From the NCBI RefSeq assembly GCF_046237605.1, contig NZ_CP143542.1:2294001-2358000 (forward strand): a stretch of DNA of 64,000 nucleotides, read 5' to 3'. Within the stretch, counting starts at the first letter, position 1; every line of letters begins with the position of its first letter. Made by a program: the position numbers and the translations under genes. This document shows, piece by piece, positions 1-9,100 of the stretch. The DNA is from Paraperibacillus marinus. Its GTDB lineage: Bacteria > Bacillota > Bacilli > Bacillales > DSM-1321. The notes beneath the pieces were generated by a model. It did no database searches and was not told where the DNA came from. It saw only the letters and a program-made list of their open reading frames with translations.

Positions 1-224
1 TCTGTCTCCTTCACTGCATAGTCGGCAATGGTCTGGGTGATGGCATATTTAATGGTATTAGGACCATCCAAGGGCAATAATTTTCTATAATAAGTATTAA
101 TGAATGCTGCGTGATTGTCCTGGTCGATCACAATGGAATGGTCTAATTTCTGTTCTAATTTTCTTGCAAATGTGGTCTTCCCGCTATGTGTTTTTCCTGC
201 TGTGATGACTGCGATTCTCTTCAT
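1..224 (-). CDS. P-loop ATPase/kinase-like protein, C-terminus cut by window edge
   Basis: The first 74 codons of a minus-strand gene that runs off the left edge. The start is ATG at 222-224, preceded by GGAGG. The N-terminus MKRIAVITAGKTHSGKTTFA carries a Walker A motif (GKTHSGKT, residues 10-17), as in small nucleoside or zeta-toxin-type kinases and AAA-like ATPases. An Asp-rich stretch, VIDQDNHAAF, follows about 20 residues later, as in P-loop kinases. The substrate cannot be told from this fragment. It may be a ligand kinase or a generic ATP-binding protein. Confidence 0.7.
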   Translation of the reverse strand, partial: MKRIAVITAGKTHSGKTTFARKLEQKLDHSIVIDQDNHAAFINTYYRKLLPLDGPNTIKYAITQTIADYAVKET

Positions 225-280
225 AAAAACCCTCCATCAGCTAAAATTCTCTAACCAGTTTAACATGAATGATCAGTTTC

Positions 281-319
281 AATAAAAAGCAAAAAACCTG
301 GATCCAAGACCGATCCAGG
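281..319 (-). terminator. Intrinsic terminator after the nitroreductase gene
   Basis: A perfect 8-bp inverted repeat (CCTGGATC/GATCCAGG, 297-319) is followed on the minus strand by a T-rich run. It lies 15 bases beyond the stop of the nitroreductase gene at 334. Confidence 0.85.
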
Positions 320-333
320 CTCGTTATGCAATA

Positions 334-930
334 TTAGAATGTGCCTTCCAGCACGACTTCGCTAAGCGGTTTCCTGCCGCTTGGCACTTCCCTTGCCTGA
401 AGGGCCTCGCTTAAGGATTCTTTCTCTCCGCGATAACCGAGGGCAATGACAGCATGAAGCTCTATATGTTCGGGTACATTGAGTGCCTTGCGGGCAGCTT
501 CCCGGTCAAAGCCGCCGATTGCATGGGTGCTTATGCCGAGCAATCCGGCCTGAAGGGAAAGATACCCCCAGGCAGCTCCCGCATCAAAAGCATGAGCTCC
601 ATTAGCGTCTCCATTTTCCCGTTTCGTATCCGAAGCAAGCATGATGAGGACCGGCGCCTTTTCTGCCCAGCTTAGATTGAATGGGCTCAAGAATTGGTGA
701 AATGCCTTCAGCTGCTCTTCCGATTTAGCCACAACAAACCGCCATGGCTGGTCATTATACGATGAAGCCGCCCAGTGTCCGGCTTCCAGAATTTTATATA
801 AGTCTTCATCCGTTATCTTTTGTTCGGTAAACGCACGCGGTGACCATCTATTTAAAAAGAGCGCATCCACCCCATATTCCGCTTTGCGGCTTTCCTTTAC
901 TTCTGGATCAAGCTGTCCATTTTGAACCAT
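334..930 (-). CDS. Nitroreductase family FMN-dependent oxidoreductase
   Basis: A 198-residue nitroreductase-fold protein, expected to bind FMN and reduce nitro compounds, quinones or similar acceptors with NAD(P)H in the cytoplasm. Visible family marks are NRWSPRAFTEQKI near residue 27 (the FMN-phosphate Arg-Ser region), AASSYNDQPWRFVVA around residues 54-68, and a GISTHAIGGFD segment near residue 133. The length is normal for the short nitroreductases. GAGGGG precedes the ATG at the usual distance. It lies downstream of cysJI in the same direction, but a hairpin at 961-984 separates them, so co-transcription is uncertain. The physiological substrate is unknown. Confidence 0.85.
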   Translation of the reverse strand: MVQNGQLDPEVKESRKAEYGVDALFLNRWSPRAFTEQKITDEDLYKILEAGHWAASSYNDQPWRFVVAKSEEQLKAFHQFLSPFNLSWAEKAPVLIMLASDTKRENGDANGAHAFDAGAAWGYLSLQAGLLGISTHAIGGFDREAARKALNVPEHIELHAVIALGYRGEKESLSEALQAREVPSGRKPLSEVVLEGTF

Positions 931-960
931 ATGAATCCCCTCTTTCCATATACAGGTAAA

Positions 961-984
961 GAAAGACAGGCTTCCCTGTCTTTC
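961..984 (-). terminator. Hairpin between cysI and the nitroreductase gene
   Basis: A perfect 10-bp inverted repeat (GAAAGACAGG/CCTGTCTTTC) with a 4-base loop, 8 bases after the cysI stop. The T tract on the minus strand is short and interrupted, so it may act as a partial terminator or as a 3' stabiliser of the cysJI transcript. Confidence 0.6.
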
Positions 985-991
985 TCAGTTA

Positions 992-2710
992 TCAGTCATG
1001 AAAATTCGTGCCATCCGTTGTCGCCTTGATAATGCCGGCGCGTATGACGAAGTCGCCGAAGTGCTCGCCTTCATTGCGTTCCTTTGCATAGCGAGGAAGC
1101 AGGATGTCCAATTCTTTTAGAATTTCTTCTTCCCCAATGTTTTCTCTGTGCATCTTGCTGAGACGGCTGCCGTCAAAGGCTGCGCCAAGATACATATTGT
1201 ATTTGCCCGGTGCTTTCCCGATGAATCCAATCTCAGCAAGCGCATGGCGGGCACAGCCATTCGGGCAGCCTGTCATGCGGATCGTGATTTCTTTATCACG
1301 CAGCCCTGCACGGTCAACAATGTCATCAATTTTATCAACCAGGGATGGAAGATAGCGCTCAGCTTCTGCCATGGCGAGTCCGCAGGTAGGAAGGGCCACA
1401 CAGGCAATGGAGCTTCGGCGAAGCGCGGAAAACTTGCTGCCATCTGTCAGGCCGAATGCCTCAAGAAGAGCCGTAATTTGTTTTTTCTTCTGACTTGATA
1501 CATTGCCGATAATCAGGTTTTGGTTGGAAGTAAGGCGGAAGTCCCCACTATGGACTTTCGCAATCTCACGAAGGCCGGTCTTCAGCTTATATTGCTCATA
1601 ATCAGCCACTCTTCCGCCTTCAATGAACATAGTGAAATGCCATTTTCCGTTGATCCCTTTAACCCAGCCATACCGGTCGCCATTGCTTTCAAATGCATAG
1701 GGGCGTGCTTCCATCAGGCTCCAGCCGAGACGGTTCTCGATCTCTGCTGTGATATTTTCCAGGCCCAGGCGGTCGACCGTATATTTAAAACGGGCATTCT
1801 TACGGACAGACCGGTTGCCATAATCCCTCTGAATGGTGATGATCTTTTCGGCCACTTCAAGGATAGAATCCGGCGTACAGAATCCAATAACCTTTGCCAC
1901 CTGAGGATAAGTTGCCTTATCTCCATGGCTCATACCCATACCGCCGCCGATTGCAATGTTGAAGCCGATCAGTTTTCCGTCCTCAACGATGGCGATGAAG
2001 CCGAGGTCCTGGGAGAAAACATCGATATCATTTGATGGAGGCACGGCAATTCCTATTTTGAATTTCCGGGGCAGATAGAGAGGTCCGTACATTGGCTCAA
2101 TATCTTCACTCTCCGGTGTTCCCGCAACTTTTTCCTCATCGAGCCAGATTTCATGGTAGGCACGTGTTCGCGGGAGAAGATAGTCGCTCAGTTTTTTTGA
2201 CCATTCATAAACTTCTGCGTGAATCTCCGATTGATACGGATTGGATGTGCACATCACGTTCCTGTTCACATCGCCGCAGGCAGCGATGGTATCCATCAGA
2301 GAAGCATGAATTCCCTGAATGGTCTTTTTCATATTCCATTTCAAGATGCCATGCATCTGGAAGGTTTCACGGGTGGTTAGTTTTAGGGTTCCGTTGCCAT
2401 ACTTTTCGGCCAGGTCATCCATGACCAGCCATTGATCTGGCGAAGCCACTCCGCCCGGCAGCCGGACGCGGAGCATGAATTGGTAAGCAGGCTCAAGCTT
2501 CTGCTTTTGCCGCTCGTTCCTTAAGTCCCGGTCATCCTGAAGATAGCTGCCGTGATGCTTCATCAGTCGGTTATCATCCTCGGGGATGCCTGCGCTGATT
2601 TGATCCAGCATCACTTCCTTCAATGTCCCGCGTAAAAAATCACTTCGTTCTTTAATTCCTTCTACGTCACTTGGCGCTCCTTCTGGCGCTTTCAGTATCG
2701 GGTTCACCAT
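992..2710 (-). CDS. cysI: Assimilatory sulfite reductase (NADPH) hemoprotein, beta subunit
   Basis: A 572-residue sulfite reductase hemoprotein. It takes six electrons from the CysJ flavoprotein and reduces sulfite to sulfide for cysteine synthesis. The cysteines that ligate the coupled 4Fe-4S cluster and siroheme are all present: Cys437 and Cys443 (CVALPTC) and Cys482 and Cys486 (GCPNGC). An Arg/Lys-rich sulfite-binding stretch, NRSVRKNARFKY, lies near residue 299. The length matches Bacillus CysI. The start has AAGGAG seven bases upstream. It lies 27 bases after cysJ, in the usual cysJI operon order. The divergent LysR gene is the likely activator. Confidence 0.97.
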   Translation of the reverse strand: MVNPILKAPEGAPSDVEGIKERSDFLRGTLKEVMLDQISAGIPEDDNRLMKHHGSYLQDDRDLRNERQKQKLEPAYQFMLRVRLPGGVASPDQWLVMDDLAEKYGNGTLKLTTRETFQMHGILKWNMKKTIQGIHASLMDTIAACGDVNRNVMCTSNPYQSEIHAEVYEWSKKLSDYLLPRTRAYHEIWLDEEKVAGTPESEDIEPMYGPLYLPRKFKIGIAVPPSNDIDVFSQDLGFIAIVEDGKLIGFNIAIGGGMGMSHGDKATYPQVAKVIGFCTPDSILEVAEKIITIQRDYGNRSVRKNARFKYTVDRLGLENITAEIENRLGWSLMEARPYAFESNGDRYGWVKGINGKWHFTMFIEGGRVADYEQYKLKTGLREIAKVHSGDFRLTSNQNLIIGNVSSQKKKQITALLEAFGLTDGSKFSALRRSSIACVALPTCGLAMAEAERYLPSLVDKIDDIVDRAGLRDKEITIRMTGCPNGCARHALAEIGFIGKAPGKYNMYLGAAFDGSRLSKMHRENIGEEEILKELDILLPRYAKERNEGEHFGDFVIRAGIIKATTDGTNFHD

Positions 2711-2737
2711 GTTGAGATGCTCCTTTCTGTGTAAAAA

Positions 2738-4543
2738 TCAATACACATCGCGCTGATAACGCTTCTCCTGCTGCATATTTGCAAGATAGCTCTCCGCTTT
2801 TTCGGGGCTCATCCTGCCTTCTTTTGCAATTATATCAATGAGAGTCTGGTGTACATCATGGGCCATATTCTTCTCATCGCCGCACACATATACAACTGCC
2901 CCCTCTTCAAGCCAATTAAACAGTTCACTGCCAGCTTCCTGCATTCTGTGCTGGACGTACACTTTTTCCTCTGTATCACGCGAGAAAGCCACGTCCATTC
3001 TCGTTAGAATGCCTTCCTTCAGCCACTTCTGCCATTCTGTCTGATACAGAAAATCTGTCACAAAATGCTGATCTCCGAAGAAAAGCCATGACTTTCCTTC
3101 AGCACCGCGCTCCTCACGCTCCTGCATAAAGGAACGGAATGGAGCGATGCCTGTACCCGGACCCACCATGATAATCGGTGTATCATCGGACGGAAGCTTG
3201 AAGTTCTGGTTTTCCTGTATGAAAACAGGAAGCGTGTCGCCATGCTGAAGCCGCTCGGCACATAAAATTGAGCATACTCCGCTGCGGCTTCGTCCGTGAG
3301 TATCATATCGCACAGCACCAATAGTCAGGTGGACTTCCTCAGGATTCGCCTCCAGACTGCTCGCGATGGAATAGAGGCGGGCCGGCATCTTACGCAGTAT
3401 ATCTATCAGTTCCTGTGGAGAAACGTCCCATGGGCCATGTTGCCGCAGCAAATCTAGTAAATCACGGCCTTCCATATAAGATCTTATTTCATCATTTCCT
3501 GAAGATAGCAGGGCTTTCAGTGTTTCACCGGAAGAAAGCGCTCCAGCCTTTTCAAGCACAGGCTTTGTAAGCGCCGTGATTTCGAAATGGATAGTCAGGG
3601 CTTTTTTCAGTGCCGCTTTTTCACCCTGCTTGTTGATTACCACTTCTTCATCGGGGTTCCAGCCCATTTCGCTGAGGATCAAATCAACCAGCACCGGGTC
3701 GTTTTCAGGATAAATACCAAGCGCATCTCCCGGTGAATACGTCAGTCCTGAACCTTCAAGCGAGAGCTCCAGGTGGCGTGTTTCTTTATTGGAACCGCGG
3801 CCATTCAAATTCAGATTTTCAAGCACTTCTGCCCTGAACGGATTTGTCCGGGAATACTCTGATTCTGCCGGAACACCAAGTGGCGCGTGGGGCTGTACGG
3901 CTGTTTCTGCTGCAGAGCTGCCTTTAAGACTTTTCTTCACGCCATCAAGCCATTCCTGTGCCGGCTCATCAAAATCAAGGTCACAATCCACCCGGTCATA
4001 CAGGCGCTGTGCACCTAGCTCCTCAAGCTTTTGATCAAATTCCTTACCGGTCTGACAGAATAGTTCATAGGAACTGTCACCGAGTGCGAGGACCGAATAT
4101 TTCAGCTCCTCAAGCTTCGGCGCCCGCTTTCCATGCAGGAATTCATGGAAAGAGATGGCGTTATCAGGCGGATCCCCTTCCCCATGCGTACTCACAACAA
4201 TCAGCAGGTTATTGAGTTTTTTCAGTGTGTTAGGCTTAAAATCATTCATGGAAGAAACGGTAACCTTAAAGCCTTCCGCTTCTAGCTGATGCTTGGATTT
4301 TTCTGCAAGGCGCTGTGCGTTGCCTGTCTGGGAGCCAAATAGGATGGTCACTTCCCTGGAGACTGCCGGTGCAGGCGCTTCAGCCTTAGCCGTCTGCGCG
4401 GCCCCGGTGCCCGTACCTGACTGGGAAGCTGTCAGATAGCCGCTCAGCCAGATTTTCTGTGTTTCAGTCAAGCTCGGCAGAAGGCGGTTAAGGAGCTCTG
4501 CCTGCTCCTCATTAAACGGGCTGTTAAATACCTGAAGTTGCAA
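2738..4543 (-). CDS. cysJ: Assimilatory sulfite reductase (NADPH) flavoprotein, alpha subunit
   Basis: The NADPH-dependent flavoprotein that feeds electrons to CysI. Domains in order: a short N-terminal region, a flavodoxin-like FMN domain starting near residue 65 (FGSQTGNAQRLAEK), an FAD/connecting domain with RLYSIASS, and an NADP domain with GPGTGIAPFRSF. The protein ends in RYQRDVY, an aromatic C-terminus typical of the family. A start at 4618 would give an unlikely 25-residue extension without a ribosome site. The TTG at 4543 has GAGGTGG six bases upstream and gives MQLQVFNSPF, which fits Bacillus CysJ, so a 601-residue product is preferred. It is the first gene of cysJI. Confidence 0.95.
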   Translation of the reverse strand: MQLQVFNSPFNEEQAELLNRLLPSLTETQKIWLSGYLTASQSGTGTGAAQTAKAEAPAPAVSREVTILFGSQTGNAQRLAEKSKHQLEAEGFKVTVSSMNDFKPNTLKKLNNLLIVVSTHGEGDPPDNAISFHEFLHGKRAPKLEELKYSVLALGDSSYELFCQTGKEFDQKLEELGAQRLYDRVDCDLDFDEPAQEWLDGVKKSLKGSSAAETAVQPHAPLGVPAESEYSRTNPFRAEVLENLNLNGRGSNKETRHLELSLEGSGLTYSPGDALGIYPENDPVLVDLILSEMGWNPDEEVVINKQGEKAALKKALTIHFEITALTKPVLEKAGALSSGETLKALLSSGNDEIRSYMEGRDLLDLLRQHGPWDVSPQELIDILRKMPARLYSIASSLEANPEEVHLTIGAVRYDTHGRSRSGVCSILCAERLQHGDTLPVFIQENQNFKLPSDDTPIIMVGPGTGIAPFRSFMQEREERGAEGKSWLFFGDQHFVTDFLYQTEWQKWLKEGILTRMDVAFSRDTEEKVYVQHRMQEAGSELFNWLEEGAVVYVCGDEKNMAHDVHQTLIDIIAKEGRMSPEKAESYLANMQQEKRYQRDVY

Positions 4544-4748
4544 CAATATCCACCTCACAAAAGAATTCTTATCATGGGTTAAACAAATGCAGAACCGCAT
4601 TTCTATTTTACCTATCAAATAAGTTGGTTTTAATTATATAAAAAATCAAAAAGTTTATCATGTATCACTTTACCGAATATGAGTTCATTAGTAAAATAAA
4701 TTTTAATTATCATTACTATTAAGATTGCTGATCATTGGAGGGCGCAAG
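4544..4748. promoter_or_regulatory. Divergent cysJI/cysL promoter region
   Basis: About 205 bases, AT-rich in the central part, between the divergent cysJ and cysL starts. In Bacillus subtilis CysL activates cysJI and represses itself from such a region. The stretch 4619-4735 is strongly AT-rich with several TTTTAATTAT-type motifs. No riboswitch fold was recognised. The exact operator cannot be assigned by eye. Confidence 0.6.
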
Positions 4749-5678
4749 ATGAATTATGACGAACTCAAAACCTTTGTGACACTGGCCGAAGTGAAAAACT
4801 TCACGAAAACAGGGGAACTTCTCCTTATGTCGCAGCCAAGCGTCTCCCTTCATATTAAGAACCTGGAGAAGGAATTCCAGACCCAGCTGTTCCAGAGGTC
4901 GCCCAAGTATCTAAAAATAACGCCAACCGGGGAAATCCTCTATGAGCGGGCCAAACGAATGATTGCTCTCTATGATCAAACCCGTGTCGATATCATGGAA
5001 AGCCAGAACATTATCAAAGGGCAGCTTAAAATCGGGGCCAGCTTCACTATCGGAGAATATATCCTTCCCTCCCTGCTGATTGATCTGCAAAAACTCTATC
5101 CCGAGCTCGAATTGCAGCTGACGATCGGCAATACGGAGGAAATTGTCGCATCCGTCAATTCCTATCAGGTGGATATCGGCCTGATAGAAGGACAGACCAA
5201 CGAGAAAAGTCTTTCCGTGCATCCATTCATGCAGGATGAGCTCTTTTTGGTCACCTCTAACGATCATGTTTTAGCGGAGAAGAGTGAAGTTTTGATTACC
5301 GACCTTCAAAATCAAGCCTGGATCACAAGGGAACTGGGGTCGGGAACACGTGAATATCTGGATCATGTTTTCCGTTCCAACGGCCTGAAGGTAAAGTCCC
5401 TTCTGACCATCAGCAGCAACCAGGGAATCAAAGAATCCGTCATCCAGGGAATGGGGCTTTCCCTATTGTCGCACAGCGTGATCAGGCGTGATGTGCTGCA
5501 AAATAATTTGTCCGTCATCAACCTGCGGAATCAGCGCTTTACCCGGACTCTTTCCTATTTATATTCCCCTATTATGGAAGAAAAGAAAAATGTCCAGGCG
5601 TTTATAAAAGCCCTGCACAATAAATGGCCAGAAGACGGGACCGAGCTATCCCGTAATCCGGTCAATAGTTCCGGGTAA
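4749..5678 (+). CDS. cysL: LysR-family transcriptional regulator, CysL-like
   Basis: A 309-residue LysR-type regulator with an N-terminal winged helix-turn-helix (MNYDELKTFVTLAEVKNFTK, then SQPSVSLHIKNLEKE around residues 30-44) and a periplasmic-binding-like effector domain from about residue 90. It is divergent from cysJI, the arrangement of B. subtilis cysL (ywfK), so it probably activates sulfite reductase in response to a sulfur metabolite. The start is placed at ATG 4749, with GGAGG seven bases upstream, rather than at the upstream codon at 4725. Its last 17 bases overlap the converging acetyltransferase gene. Confidence 0.9.
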   Translation: MNYDELKTFVTLAEVKNFTKTGELLLMSQPSVSLHIKNLEKEFQTQLFQRSPKYLKITPTGEILYERAKRMIALYDQTRVDIMESQNIIKGQLKIGASFTIGEYILPSLLIDLQKLYPELELQLTIGNTEEIVASVNSYQVDIGLIEGQTNEKSLSVHPFMQDELFLVTSNDHVLAEKSEVLITDLQNQAWITRELGSGTREYLDHVFRSNGLKVKSLLTISSNQGIKESVIQGMGLSLLSHSVIRRDVLQNNLSVINLRNQRFTRTLSYLYSPIMEEKKNVQAFIKALHNKWPEDGTELSRNPVNSSG

Positions 5679-6231
5679 TGGAATAAACGATATGATCCGT
5701 CCATTCTCCATGTTCATGGATGAAATTCTTCCTTACACACTCAAACTCAATACCGGCACCGAGGGCAAGCGCAATGGAGGGTTCGTTATCCAGGTTGATA
5801 TGAGCTTCAATCCGGTGGAAGTCCAGCTCCCGGAACGCAAGGGCGATGGCCGCTGTTACTGCTTCTTTGCCGTAGCCCCGCTGCCAGAATTGATTATGTA
5901 TGGTATAGCCGATTCGCGCCCATTGGAAAGTTCCTCTCGCAAGTGTCGAGAAGTCGACCATGCCGAGATGGACCCCTCCATCTTTGCTGAATATGCCAAA
6001 AACATGGGCGGTATCTTGCACTCCCAGCTCCTGGTGTTTCTGCACCAGGCTGCTGAACCATTCCTGTGTACAGATGCTCATATCCAGCCTTCCAGGGTCA
6101 TGTCTGTTCAGTGAGGGCTGCCGGCTTGAGAATGACTCCAGCCAGTTCCAATAATCCTTATCCTGGAGCGGTCTGATGACTAAACGTTCTGTTTCAATGC
6201 TGGCAGAAAACTCTTTTTCCAGTAGAGCCAA
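5662..6231 (-). CDS. GNAT family N-acetyltransferase (RimJ/RimL type)
   Basis: About 189 residues with the GNAT layout of ribosomal-protein Ser/Ala acetyltransferases: ETERLVIRPLQDKDYWNW at the N-terminus, then IGYTIHNQFWQRGYGKEAVTAAI (acetyl-CoA pyrophosphate loop QRGYGKEA) and FHRIEAHINLDNEPSIALALGAGI. The likely start is TTG 6231, because AGGAGG sits seven bases before it; the ATG at 6255 would put the ribosome site inside the gene. It probably transfers acetyl groups from acetyl-CoA to an amino group of a protein or small molecule. It converges on cysL with a 17-base overlap. Confidence 0.85.
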   Translation of the reverse strand: MALLEKEFSASIETERLVIRPLQDKDYWNWLESFSSRQPSLNRHDPGRLDMSICTQEWFSSLVQKHQELGVQDTAHVFGIFSKDGGVHLGMVDFSTLARGTFQWARIGYTIHNQFWQRGYGKEAVTAAIALAFRELDFHRIEAHINLDNEPSIALALGAGIEFECVRKNFIHEHGEWTDHIVYSITRNY

Positions 6232-6301
6232 TTTTTTTCCTCCTACGATTTGCATTCAGGAAGATTATACCACCATTGCATCGGCTTATCATTTAACAAT
6301 A

Positions 6302-7339
6302 TTAAAGATTGTAATAGTTATAAATGTCGCCTATTATACCCTCCAGCTGGTGTACCCCTAAATCAGTATTTGTCATGACAACAATCCCCCTCCCTGTAGA
6401 AGGGCAGGCTGCCATCAAACATTGAAATCCCAGTCCCCAGCCAAGAGAGGATACTTCTACTTCTCTGTCTGGACCATCCAGGAATACCCCCAGACCAGTC
6501 CAGGGCCTACAGCCCTGCGGACTTATCATTTCTTGTATCATGCGGGCAGAGATTCCGAGCTTACTTTTGTTCTGTAGGGCATCCATGACTTCAAGCACTA
6601 GAAGTGAGAGGTCAGAAGCAGCAGTCCACAGTCCGGATGCCGCGGGATAAGGATATATGGGATAATCCCCTTCTACTGCCCCGCCATTTCTGTTGTGACC
6701 GGCAGCAACATCCTCTTGCAGCCCTTCAGATATATGACGTAAAAACAAGCTGTTTTTCATATGTAATGGCTGGAATATCAGCTCACTTGCAATTTCTTCA
6801 AAGGGTTTCTTGGTCACATCCTCTATTACCTGCTGAATGATACAATATCCCCCGTCTGAGTAGTGAAAGCTGCTTTCTGGTTCGTATTTCATCTTAATTG
6901 GTTCTTTGCAATATGGTGTTGCTCCGGTTAATATTTCTGCCATGGAAGGGAAGCCTTTGCCTGGGATTAGTTCCATAAAGCTTCCTTCAGGATCTATAAT
7001 CCCAGATTGATGGCTCAGCAGGTTTCGCAGGGTTATGAATTTATCTTTTGATAAATCGGCATGGGGGACTCTCCATGTGGTCAGTCTTTTGTTTACATCC
7101 TCATCCAAATCGAGAACTCCCTGCTCTGTTAATATCAGTACAACCATGGAGGTTAAAAACTTACTGATTGAACAAGCATTAAAAATCGTGGTATGGTCCA
7201 CTTTTAAGTGAGTTCCTGCCTTTATCAGCCCATAATTTTCAATAGAGCTGATGTTACCATTATTGATTAAAGAAACGCTAAGCCCCATTACATTATGATG
7301 GTTCATTCGCTTTTCTATATTTAAAGATGTTTGATCCAT
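6302..7339 (-). CDS. Serine hydrolase, beta-lactamase (class C/PBP4*) family
   Basis: A 345-residue serine hydrolase of the beta-lactamase-like superfamily. The catalytic S-x-x-K motif is SISK in FNACSISKFLTSMV near residue 57, followed by a Tyr motif (YSDGGY) near residue 160. SSLGWGLGFQC lies towards the C-terminus. No signal peptide is visible, so it may be a cytoplasmic esterase or peptidase rather than a true beta-lactamase. A near-perfect LexA-like palindrome lies about 132 bases upstream of the start. The substrate is unknown. Confidence 0.85.
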   Translation of the reverse strand: MDQTSLNIEKRMNHHNVMGLSVSLINNGNISSIENYGLIKAGTHLKVDHTTIFNACSISKFLTSMVVLILTEQGVLDLDEDVNKRLTTWRVPHADLSKDKFITLRNLLSHQSGIIDPEGSFMELIPGKGFPSMAEILTGATPYCKEPIKMKYEPESSFHYSDGGYCIIQQVIEDVTKKPFEEIASELIFQPLHMKNSLFLRHISEGLQEDVAAGHNRNGGAVEGDYPIYPYPAASGLWTAASDLSLLVLEVMDALQNKSKLGISARMIQEMISPQGCRPWTGLGVFLDGPDREVEVSSLGWGLGFQCLMAACPSTGRGIVVMTNTDLGVHQLEGIIGDIYNYYNL

Positions 7340-7470
7340 CGTACTCCCCCTGTTTTTGAGAACACCTTTTCTCCCCTATATTCATTCTTTAGCATGATAG
7401 GGAGTATTGGCATTAACCATTGCTTTGCAAGTAGGTGCATAAAACATTTTTGATTTATAGTTTATATACT

Positions 7471-7484
7471 AGAACAAATGTTCT
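7471..7484. promoter_or_regulatory. LexA (DinR)-like palindrome
   Basis: AGAACAAATGTTCT is a perfect palindrome fitting the core GAAC-N4-GTTC of the Bacillus SOS box at 12 of 14 positions of the consensus as I recall it. It lies between the serine hydrolase start (7339) and the acyl-CoA ligase stop (7541). If functional it would act on the serine hydrolase. A related site precedes the YolD gene at 62060. Confidence 0.4.
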
Positions 7485-7506
7485 AAATATTCAAGAAACA
7501 ATTAAC

Positions 7507-7534
7507 AAAAAAAGAGGGCCTGATTTCAGCCCTC
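7507..7534 (-). terminator. Intrinsic terminator after the acyl-CoA ligase
   Basis: GAGGGC/GCCCTC hairpin followed on the minus strand by seven T residues, directly after the stop at 7541. Confidence 0.85.
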
Positions 7535-7540
7535 CCTCTC

Positions 7541-9100
7541 TTATCTATTACGCAGAATATTACGGCGGATTTTCCCGGAGTCCGTTTTTGGCAAGTGCTC
7601 GGCAAATTCGATCTTCCGTGGATACTTATACGGTGCCGTCAGATTTTTGACAAACTGCTGGAGTTCTTTTATTAAATCCTCAGTACCCTCCACTCCCTCT
7701 TTTGTGACGACGAAGGCTTTCACTATATTCCCGCGCACTTCATCCGGAAAGGCGACAACGGCACATTCTTTTACAGCGTCATGCTTCATGAGCGCGTCTT
7801 CTACTTCAAAGGGGCCGATGGTATAGCCGGAGCTGATGATCACATCATCGTTCCTTCCCTGGAACCAGAAGTAATGATCTTCATCCTTCGTAGCCTGATC
7901 TCCTGTCAGGAAGTAATTTCCTGCAATTGCTGCCTCTGTTTTCTCCTGATCCTTGTAATAGCCTTTGAAAAGAGCAGGAAAATCCTTTCGGATCGCGATC
8001 GTTCCTGCTGTATTCGGGGGCAGCGGCTGCCCGCTTTCATCGACGATTTCAATATAATCCTGCATCAGCGGCTTGCCCATTGAGCCTATTTTGCTTTCAT
8101 CATCCTCAAGGCCTGCGATCAGGAGCGTGCTTTCTGTCTGGCCGTAGCCGTCGCGGATCCTGATCTGGAACTGGCGCTTGAATACATCGATCACTTCGCG
8201 GTTCAGAGCTTCTCCGGCGGATACAGCTGTATGCAAGTTTGAAAGTGAAAATTCCCCGATGGTATCAAGTTTTGCCATCATTCTGTACTCAGTCGGCGTG
8301 CAGCATAAAACATTGATAGAGTTTTCTTCAAGCAGCTCTAGATACCGGTGAGGCTGGAAACGGCCGTTATACACAAAGCCTGTCGCCCCTGAACCAAGGA
8401 TGGATAAAAACGGGCTCCACACCCATTTCTGCCAGCCAGGCGCAGCCGTTGCCCAGACCATGTCGTTCTCCCCGATATTCAGCCATTTGGAAGCGGCAGT
8501 CCTTAGATGGGCAAACCCCCATCCATGGCTGTGGACCACTCCTTTCGGCATTCCGGAGGTACCCGAGGTATACGCGAGGAATGCATAATCATCTCTATGT
8601 ATGGCAGGAGCTGTAAAGGACTCCTCCTGCTGTTCCATGATTTGTTCAAGAGAGTCCCAGCCGGGTTTGTCTCCGCCAAACGCAAGACGAAATCGAAGTG
8701 AAGGAAGCTCCCCCACAATTGAATCGAATTCCGTTGTGAATGGACCATAACTGATGACCGCTGCTGCCTCCGAATGAATGATACGATGGGCAAGATCCTT
8801 TGCACGCAGGAGCTCTGATGCTGGACTTATCACTATGCCCGCTTTCAGGCACCCCAGATAAATGATATAAGCTTCGATGAGCCGTGGAGTCATGACAATG
8901 ACTCTATCCCCTTTTTGGAGGCCGAGCTGCTGCAGAGCGTTCGCCAATTGATTTGCTTTACTGATCAGTCCCGAATAGCTTATCGTTTTTCTTTTACCCG
9001 CTTCATTTAGCCAGATCAGCGCATTCTTATCTGACTTGTGACGTTCAATTTCATCTGCAATATTGTAGTATTCTGGTGCTGTCAATGTTTTACTTTCCAA
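7541..9100 (-). CDS. mbcS: Acyl-CoA synthetase, MbcS-like AMP-forming ligase
   Basis: A 519-residue adenylate-forming ligase. It should activate a short or branched-chain carboxylic acid with ATP to the acyl-AMP and then the acyl-CoA. The P-loop YTSGTSGMPKGV is at residues 177-188, DGYGQTE and YFLTGDQA mark the adenylation core, and the catalytic C-terminal Lys is in PKTDSGKIRRNIL. Length and pattern resemble Bacillus MbcS (YtcI), which makes 2-methylbutyryl-CoA as an anteiso fatty-acid primer; the symbol is tentative. Translation starts at TTG 9100 with a GAGG site. It is monocistronic, with its own terminator. Confidence 0.85.
   Translation of the reverse strand: MESKTLTAPEYYNIADEIERHKSDKNALIWLNEAGKRKTISYSGLISKANQLANALQQLGLQKGDRVIVMTPRLIEAYIIYLGCLKAGIVISPASELLRAKDLAHRIIHSEAAAVISYGPFTTEFDSIVGELPSLRFRLAFGGDKPGWDSLEQIMEQQEESFTAPAIHRDDYAFLAYTSGTSGMPKGVVHSHGWGFAHLRTAASKWLNIGENDMVWATAAPGWQKWVWSPFLSILGSGATGFVYNGRFQPHRYLELLEENSINVLCCTPTEYRMMAKLDTIGEFSLSNLHTAVSAGEALNREVIDVFKRQFQIRIRDGYGQTESTLLIAGLEDDESKIGSMGKPLMQDYIEIVDESGQPLPPNTAGTIAIRKDFPALFKGYYKDQEKTEAAIAGNYFLTGDQATKDEDHYFWFQGRNDDVIISSGYTIGPFEVEDALMKHDAVKECAVVAFPDEVRGNIVKAFVVTKEGVEGTEDLIKELQQFVKNLTAPYKYPRKIEFAEHLPKTDSGKIRRNILRNR

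Noticed and set aside
3789..4215. Long plus-strand frames inside cysJ, and similar frames opposite cysI and the peptidase gene
   Set aside because: They are antisense shadows of well-supported genes with no ribosome sites or domain matches.
4619..4735. SAM or T-box riboswitch before cysJ
   Set aside because: No conserved S-box or T-box elements or terminator/antiterminator pair can be seen; the divergent LysR gene explains the regulation.
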